Positions 5,496 to 9,978 of a DNA stretch of 9,978 nucleotides are shown one piece after another. Under the pieces are notes generated by a model that had not been told where the DNA came from, searched no databases, and was given only the letters and a program-made list of their open reading frames with translations. The translations under genes and the position numbers were made by a program. Source of the stretch: Deltaproteobacteria bacterium (GTDB taxonomy: Bacteria; Bdellovibrionota; UBA1018; UBA923); assembly GCA_016194725.1 (NCBI GenBank), contig JACQAW010000119.1, positions 1 to 9,978 of the forward strand, read 5' to 3'. How positions within the stretch are numbered: the stretch's first letter is position 1; every line of letters begins with the position of its first letter.

Positions 5496-6948
5496 CTTTT
5501 TTATTTTCCTGGCGCTGTTTCAGATACTGGGCTTGGTAAAAAACGGTTTCAAGTTTGGGGTAAAGCTTTTCGCCCGAGGTTTTGGCGTCCAGCGCCTGCG
5601 CTTGGTCGTAGGCCGCCTCGGTGCGTTTGTAGGTCGCGAATAACGCGTTGAGCTTGGGGTCAGACTCGATGGCGGCTTTGCGGTCGGCCACGTGATAATG
5701 ATCTTCCAGCGCCTTGAGCTTGGCCACGATTTCCCCCTTTTGAGTCGGGTCGTCGAACGCGGCAGCCGAACTTTCCAGGGCGGCCTTCTTTTTGGCCAGC
5801 AGCAGATAATCTTTCAGATCGGAGTTCTCGTCCTGGTCGAGCTCCTTTAAAACCGCATTATGCTCGGCGCTGGCCTTCTTCCACGTCTGCCACACTTCGC
5901 CGCGCCTTTTGACATAATCCTTAAACTGGTTTCGCACGTCCTCAAGGTCGGCAAAGCCATTTTCCTTCAGCAGCGTCGTAACCTTGTCGTGGTTTGCGAT
6001 GCTGTCCAGATTTGCCATGAATTCGATGAATAACGTAAACGGATTGTCAGGGGCGCAGGCCGCGGCAGCTGAGAAATAATCCTTCTTGAAAAAAGCGTCG
6101 GTGGTCGCGCGCGATTTGGCTTTGTCCTTCATCGAGAAGAAATCGAAGTAGGCCGGAAAAGCCTCACGCAGGCGAAACCCGCCGTTGCCAACGTCTGAGC
6201 TGATCTGCGGCGGCGAGTAGTTGTTGGCCATGCCTTCACCTGGCTTCAGGCCACGGTGGCTGCGCGCGCTTAAAAAAAGCTCTTCCAGGCTCATGCCTTT
6301 GCCTTCGAGCTCGGCGTCGTCTTTTCCCAACGCCTTCAGGTCAATGGGCAGGTCTTTGTAGGCCGCCATGACTTTGCGTATCTGCGCGGCGCGAGCCGAG
6401 CTTGCGTTCTTGAGCTCTTTTGCCAGCAGGCGGCCCGTCATCGAGGTGCCAATCGAGGGCAGAAAGCTGGTGACGTTGTCGTAGGTGGCCGAAACGACGC
6501 ACACGTTTTTGCCGGCCAGGGCTTTGACCGAGCCACCGCTGAAACACGAGTTGTCGACCACGCTCACTTTGACGCCTTTGGCGGCGAGCTTGTCGAGCAG
6601 GGGTTTCAGTTCCGTCGTGTCAATCAATCGGCCGTCGCCCAGGCAAATCTGGTGAGGCGGGCCTTCTTCACCGTGCGAGCTTATCGACAGCAGCAGCTGG
6701 TCGTTGCTCGCGAAGGCGTCGGGATTCAGCATCGCTTGCAGCGCGGCTGCGGTGAAGCCTTCGCCGTAGGTCAGCGAGGTTTTCCAGCCGACGGCCTTGA
6801 AGCTGTCGTGCACGAAGTTGGCTTCCTGGTGAAACTCGGCGTCGTTCTCTTTATTGATTTTGCAGCCGCCCGTGACGATCGCGTGATTGATTGCGAACGC
6901 AGGCAGGCTGAACGCCAGCGATAGTGCGATGCTTGAAATTAAGCGCAT
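5458..6948 (-). CDS. Exported caspase-fold cysteine protease with long helical C-terminal region
   Basis: The 496-residue product starts with a signal peptide, MRLISSIALSLAFSLPAFA, cleaved before INHA. Residues about 20-200 have a caspase-like (clan CD) fold. A first strand NHAIVTGG precedes the catalytic His strand LLLSISSHGEEG (H92) and the catalytic Cys strand VSVVDNSCFSGG (C135). The Cys motif resembles the DSCFSGG of bacterial orthocaspases, so cleavage of peptides at a defined P1 residue is expected; specificity cannot be read. Residues about 200-496 are mostly charged helices rich in Lys, Glu and Ala, with coiled-coil character near the end, and I recognise no domain there. An exported caspase homologue points to periplasmic or extracellular proteolysis rather than intracellular regulation. 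An extended -10 promoter precedes it, and the small secreted protein gene overlaps its end. It is divergent from the NlpC/P60 gene. Confidence 0.9.
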   Translation of the reverse strand: MRLISSIALSLAFSLPAFAINHAIVTGGCKINKENDAEFHQEANFVHDSFKAVGWKTSLTYGEGFTAAALQAMLNPDAFASNDQLLLSISSHGEEGPPHQICLGDGRLIDTTELKPLLDKLAAKGVKVSVVDNSCFSGGSVKALAGKNVCVVSATYDNVTSFLPSIGTSMTGRLLAKELKNASSARAAQIRKVMAAYKDLPIDLKALGKDDAELEGKGMSLEELFLSARSHRGLKPGEGMANNYSPPQISSDVGNGGFRLREAFPAYFDFFSMKDKAKSRATTDAFFKKDYFSAAAACAPDNPFTLFIEFMANLDSIANHDKVTTLLKENGFADLEDVRNQFKDYVKRRGEVWQTWKKASAEHNAVLKELDQDENSDLKDYLLLAKKKAALESSAAAFDDPTQKGEIVAKLKALEDHYHVADRKAAIESDPKLNALFATYKRTEAAYDQAQALDAKTSGEKLYPKLETVFYQAQYLKQRQENKKDEKAKACSDFSL

Positions 6949-6972
6949 TTTGAAACGGAGCCCCTTGTTTCC

Positions 6973-6981
6973 ATTATAGCA
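6973..6981 (-). promoter_or_regulatory. Extended -10 promoter of the caspase-like gene
   Basis: Read on the minus strand, the sequence is TGCTATAAT, a perfect -10 hexamer (complement of 6973-6978) with the upstream TG of an extended -10. It lies about 25 nt before the ATG at 6948. No good -35 is seen, which an extended -10 can tolerate. The expected -35/-10 spacer contains a run of seven G on the plus strand (6988-6994). Confidence 0.6.
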
Positions 6982-7136
6982 AAGGACGGGGGGGACATAT
7001 AAGCATCTGGATTAATGCACATTCTCAGGGGTTCGGTGCCGCGCCACCCGCCGATGCTGGTTTTTTTTGAAGTTTTCCCTCGTGAATTCAGCCGGCTGCA
7101 ACAATTCGCGCTGCTGAGTTATCATGAGCAGTACGT
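6982..7136. promoter_or_regulatory. Rest of the divergent spacer before the NlpC/P60 gene
   Basis: This region contains the G7 run (6988-6994), an AT-rich patch (6995-7017) and a T8 run (7061-7068). For the plus-strand gene, TATCAT at 7120-7125 matches a -10 in five of six positions but has only a poor -35, and it would give a very short leader before the ATG at 7137. There is no convincing Shine-Dalgarno. I see no conserved open frame here that looks like a real gene. Confidence 0.3.
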
Positions 7137-8591
7137 ATGGGGGATATTTTCACGGCCTGCCGCCAGGCGCTTCTGGCGGCAATGCTTTTGCTGTCATTCG
7201 CACCGGCCGCTCGGGCCGCCGAAAGCACATGTCCGGGAACGGGTTTCTCATCTTGCGCGCAAAGAATGAAATATGCCAAAGCTCGCGCCGCCGACCATGA
7301 GTACTCGCGGCTTGTAGCTGAAGCCCAGATCTTCGATGACCGTATCAGCTGTCCGGAACACCTGGCCTGGACGGGGGGAATTGACTACACGGACAACTGG
7401 TACGAATGCAAATCCGAAGAAGGTCTTCCCCAGGCCAACTACGAGGCGATTGCCTGCTTCACCCGGGGAATCCTTGAGAGGGATTCAGATTTACACAAAG
7501 CTCCCCCAGGGTGGTCTGTATTGAATCAGGGGCTCGTGGGGCGTGGCACCGTGATTCTCTCGGCGGCCAGTGAGGCCATGTCCCGCGTCGGCATTCTGGG
7601 CGAGTCTGACAGAAGGACCATTGACGATCTGTACGAGGAATGTGGAATTCCTCTGTCCATCAGCGTCCAGCAGCTTGATGAGGCGGTCACAAAATTCGCG
7701 GATCACGTCATCGAGGCCAATTCCGTGCTCAGGAAAAGCAATCCCAATGGCGCCAAGGCCATGAACCTCGAAGAAAACGTCGTCAAGAACATGGTCCGTG
7801 AGGCAAGGTACTTTCCCGATATTCTCAATATGGAAGGCAAACCAAAACCTTCCGGGGCCGACATCTATCAGACACTGCGAGGTATCGAAGAAAGCCAGCC
7901 GCGATTTACGCCTCTTTTCAAATCCCGAAAGAGCATCTCGCCCTACCAAGCCCGAATGATACGAATGTACCTCGCAGAAAAAGAGTGCCACAAACGAAAG
8001 CCCGCCTTGGCGCAGTCCCTTCTTGATCAAACTGCCCGCAAGCTGCGTCTTAAGTTAAACGTGGCCGAGCCCGCGCAGGCCACGTGGGCCAGCATCATAC
8101 CCCACGACGGTTACCTCATGGGGGCGACCCAGCAACAAGTCGAGACGCTTTTGTCAGATAACGCCTCACCCGATGCCAGCGCGGGCGTGGACTGCTCAAG
8201 TCTGGTCGACTACACAATTCACCGGGACGAGGGAACCAGAAAACGCCTGAAAAGAGGTCGAACGTGGACGGGCGGGCTGCTCAAGAACCTTCCTGACACC
8301 TACGACCGCAAGCGCGTGTGCTCGGAAAAAGAGCTCGAGCCTGGCGATGTTCTGGTCTACAGCGGCGAACATAGCCACCACGCCTACATCTTCGCGGGCT
8401 TTGAGGAGCGACCGCCCTACCGCGCCATCATCTTCGAGGCCACCGGGGGCGCGCAACGGGACGTGGGTTATCACAAAATTGATTTCTACGAGGGCGACGG
8501 CACGTGCCAGAAGTCGTGGCTAACCAGAACCGAGACCTATCGACGCCGCCTGGGCGAGCCAACCGGGGCTCCCGGAGTAGCGGGCAAATAG
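7137..8591 (+). CDS. Exported protein with C-terminal NlpC/P60-type cysteine peptidase domain
   Basis: The 484-residue product begins with a signal peptide (hydrophobic core ALLAAMLLLSFAPAARA, cleaved near residue 27 before AEST). Residues about 28-315 are an unrecognised, probably helical region with six cysteines in its first 150 residues and another at C169. The C-terminal domain (about 320-465) has the NlpC/P60 layout. GVDCSSLVDY carries nucleophile C353. LEPGDVLVYSGEHSHHAYIF follows, with H414 or H415 as the catalytic His. IIFEATGG then gives E435 as a candidate third residue. Such enzymes usually cleave bonds in peptidoglycan stem peptides, so cell-wall remodelling or attack on foreign peptidoglycan is the likely role. 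ATG 7137 was chosen because it gives a complete signal peptide; no strong Shine-Dalgarno is seen. The gene ends directly against the stop of the convergent membrane protein gene. Confidence 0.88.
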   Translation: MGDIFTACRQALLAAMLLLSFAPAARAAESTCPGTGFSSCAQRMKYAKARAADHEYSRLVAEAQIFDDRISCPEHLAWTGGIDYTDNWYECKSEEGLPQANYEAIACFTRGILERDSDLHKAPPGWSVLNQGLVGRGTVILSAASEAMSRVGILGESDRRTIDDLYEECGIPLSISVQQLDEAVTKFADHVIEANSVLRKSNPNGAKAMNLEENVVKNMVREARYFPDILNMEGKPKPSGADIYQTLRGIEESQPRFTPLFKSRKSISPYQARMIRMYLAEKECHKRKPALAQSLLDQTARKLRLKLNVAEPAQATWASIIPHDGYLMGATQQQVETLLSDNASPDASAGVDCSSLVDYTIHRDEGTRKRLKRGRTWTGGLLKNLPDTYDRKRVCSEKELEPGDVLVYSGEHSHHAYIFAGFEERPPYRAIIFEATGGAQRDVGYHKIDFYEGDGTCQKSWLTRTETYRRRLGEPTGAPGVAGK

Positions 8592-9978
8592 TCAGGCGGC
8601 CAACGACTCGCCGCCAGTCAGCTGCTGGTAGCTCATCACCGCCAGCTCATGCCTTTGACCGTGTTTGTCGCGGCACGTGCGCGTGCGCGTGAATTTCAAG
8701 GCGGCAAGGGGCGAAAACGCCGCCTCACTGGCCGTGGCCAGTGCTTCGGTCATGATGAGGGCGGATTGCTCGGGGCTCGAGACGGCCTTTTCCATCTCGA
8801 GCAGTCGGGCCGTGGTCAAGAGGGGCGTTGACGACCCCGACTCCTCCCACTGCGGTTCGAGCGTGTTGCCGTATTTTTCAAAAATCGGGCGCAGGGCCCC
8901 TTCGACTACCGAGATGCGGCAGCGCAGGCCGGCTACTCCGGGGGGCAGCAGGCCTTGAAGCCGAAATTCATCTTCCAGGCGGCTCGAGGCATGAAAAATT
9001 TCCAGTGCGGCGTTCATGGCAGTGGCGGCGGGGTTGCGTGTTTTGCTTTGGTCAAACAGCACCGAAATTTCGTCGCCTTTGTTTCTGATGATGGTTCCCG
9101 AGCAGCGCAAAATGGCTGCGTTCATGTGCGTTCGCCATTGCACCACGGGATGCTGGTCGCTCGACGACTCGGCCCGCATTTTATACAGGGGCTCTGAGTT
9201 TTTGAGGTCCACGGTCAAAATGGCGCCAATAACCTGTTCAGGCAATACCGGGCGCTTGTGGTATTCTGACCCGGGTGCCGCCGCCAGCTGGCGTTCGCGA
9301 TCGCGGTATTCTGAAAACACGATAGCGGCTACCACGTAAATCAGAAGCAGGTCAGACACTCGGTAGTAGTGGTTCCACTTGGCGGTGACGGGTTCGAGCA
9401 GAATGGCGATGCTGGCGACTAAAAAAGTCACGCCAAAGCTCAGCGAAAAAAGGCTTAGCCTTTTGATGCGCTTGGGATGCCAGGTTCTGGGTTTGTCGCT
9501 TTTTGCCAGGTATAGCGCCTGGTGCATGCAGACCAGCGATCCCAAAAGTGCTGCTAGCGGAATGATCCATTGAATTTGACCGTAGGAAAAAAGGATAAGC
9601 TCGAGTGGGTTGTGGAAGTGGAGCAGGCCCGCTGTGGCCAGTGCCGCGGCGGCGATGACCAGCCATGACAGAAGGGTGCGCACGCGGGCGAAGGCCAGGC
9701 TAAGCAGGATTGCCGCCGTGGCTTTGAAGATCATCAAGGTCATGTAGGCACGGGCCGAGCCTAGTGGGGTCAGGGCCACGATGAGCGTGTCGACCAGCAA
9801 AAAGGAGAGTACCGAAGTCACCAGTGCATATAATGATACGAAAAAGTATTCGGGTCGTTCAGGCGAGATGGCCCAGAGGCCCAGGAAAATGGCCCCCAGA
9901 ATGAAATTGGCCAGGCCAAACAGCAGCGCTGGAACTCTCGCGGCGTAGTCTTTGGACTGCGTGAACGCGACCGCCTGG
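8592..9978 (-). CDS. Seven-helix membrane protein with degenerate class III cyclase domain, N-terminus outside window
   Basis: The frame stays open to the right edge, so the true start lies outside the window; 461 residues are visible. Seven hydrophobic helices can be counted (first about LLFGLANFILGAIFLGLW, last about LLLIYVVAAIVF). The short charged loop SPERPEY between helices 1 and 2 resembles 7TMR-DISM receptors, which normally carry an extracytoplasmic sensor upstream. The cytoplasmic part aligns with class III cyclases: ILTVDLKNSE (metal Asp near 9208), GTIIRNKGDEISVLF (second metal Asp near 9073) and TTARLLEMEK. The adenine-selecting lysine position is arginine, and the transition-state asparagine appears to be leucine (four residues before the arginine in TTARL). 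The metal-binding aspartates persist, but the domain is probably inactive or altered, perhaps a nucleotide sensor or dimerisation partner. It converges on the NlpC/P60 gene with no gap. Confidence 0.82.
   Translation of the reverse strand, partial: QAVAFTQSKDYAARVPALLFGLANFILGAIFLGLWAISPERPEYFFVSLYALVTSVLSFLLVDTLIVALTPLGSARAYMTLMIFKATAAILLSLAFARVRTLLSWLVIAAAALATAGLLHFHNPLELILFSYGQIQWIIPLAALLGSLVCMHQALYLAKSDKPRTWHPKRIKRLSLFSLSFGVTFLVASIAILLEPVTAKWNHYYRVSDLLLIYVVAAIVFSEYRDRERQLAAAPGSEYHKRPVLPEQVIGAILTVDLKNSEPLYKMRAESSSDQHPVVQWRTHMNAAILRCSGTIIRNKGDEISVLFDQSKTRNPAATAMNAALEIFHASSRLEDEFRLQGLLPPGVAGLRCRISVVEGALRPIFEKYGNTLEPQWEESGSSTPLLTTARLLEMEKAVSSPEQSALIMTEALATASEAAFSPLAALKFTRTRTCRDKHGQRHELAVMSYQQLTGGESLAA
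8595..8615. terminator. GC-only inverted repeat at a convergent junction
   Basis: GGCGGC (8595-8600) and GCCGCC (8610-8615) form a perfect 6-bp stem with a 9-nt loop. It starts 4 nt after the NlpC/P60 stop and lies within the last codons of the convergent gene. There is no T-tract on either side, so this is a candidate two-way 3'-end hairpin rather than a classic intrinsic terminator. Confidence 0.3.

Noticed and set aside
7031..7068. Possible intrinsic terminator: GGTG/CACC arms followed by a T8 run
   Set aside because: The stem is only 4 bp with a poor interior and is separated from the T-run by about 14 nt. No gene ends upstream of it on the plus strand.
7015..7269. Plus-strand open frame starting ahead of the NlpC/P60 gene
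   Set aside because: It overlaps the NlpC/P60 start in another frame, has no recognisable motif, and covers promoter-like sequence.
1..9978. Insertion sequences, transposases, attachment sites or tRNA genes
   Set aside because: No transposase or integrase motifs, terminal inverted repeats with target duplications, or tRNA-like cloverleaf sequences were seen on reading both strands.

Overview
The window is about 10 kb of moderately GC-rich, densely coding bacterial DNA. It holds nine protein genes, two of them cut by the window edges, and no RNA genes, insertion sequences or CRISPR array. Six of the seven complete genes begin with a cleavable Sec-type signal peptide, so the host is probably a Gram-negative-type bacterium exporting these proteins to the periplasm or beyond. 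The two flanking genes are membrane-anchored class III nucleotide cyclase homologues: one CHASE2 type, one seven-helix type resembling 7TMR-DISM receptors. That combination is familiar from the Leptospira/Turneriella group of spirochaetes and from other signalling-rich lineages such as Bdellovibrionota. This taxonomic guess is weak.

Layout. 1-1631 (-) is a CHASE2 adenylate cyclase with a complete visible catalytic set, running off the left edge. 1758-2675 (+) is a secreted cysteine-rich protein with a duplicated N-terminal unit, a proline-rich linker and five 30-residue repeats. It is followed after 9 nt by 2685-3446 (+), a DNA 3'-phosphatase of the PNKP type that carries a signal peptide. 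3449-4714 (-) is an exported two-HKD phospholipase D superfamily enzyme. 4885-5079 (+) is a 64-residue protein with two CxxC knuckles. 5082-5495 (-) is a small secreted two-cysteine protein that overlaps by 38 nt the end of 5458-6948 (-), an exported caspase-fold protease with a long helical C-terminal part. 7137-8591 (+) is an exported protein with a C-terminal NlpC/P60 cysteine peptidase domain. 8592-9978 (-) is a seven-helix membrane protein with a degenerate cyclase domain, running off the right edge.

Genes alternate in direction. Three divergent spacers (1632-1757, 4715-4884, 6949-7136) hold the promoters. Three tail-to-tail junctions have gaps of only 0-2 nt, and each carries a small inverted repeat over or beside the two stop codons. 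No stretch longer than 188 nt lacks a gene.

No single pathway can be proven. The common theme is exported hydrolases (DNA 3'-phosphatase, PLD, caspase-like protease, NlpC/P60 peptidase) and exported cysteine-rich or cysteine-paired proteins, placed between two cyclase-type signalling proteins. The most distinctive items are the exported PNKP-type phosphatase paired with the repeat protein, and the caspase-like protease overlapping a small secreted partner.
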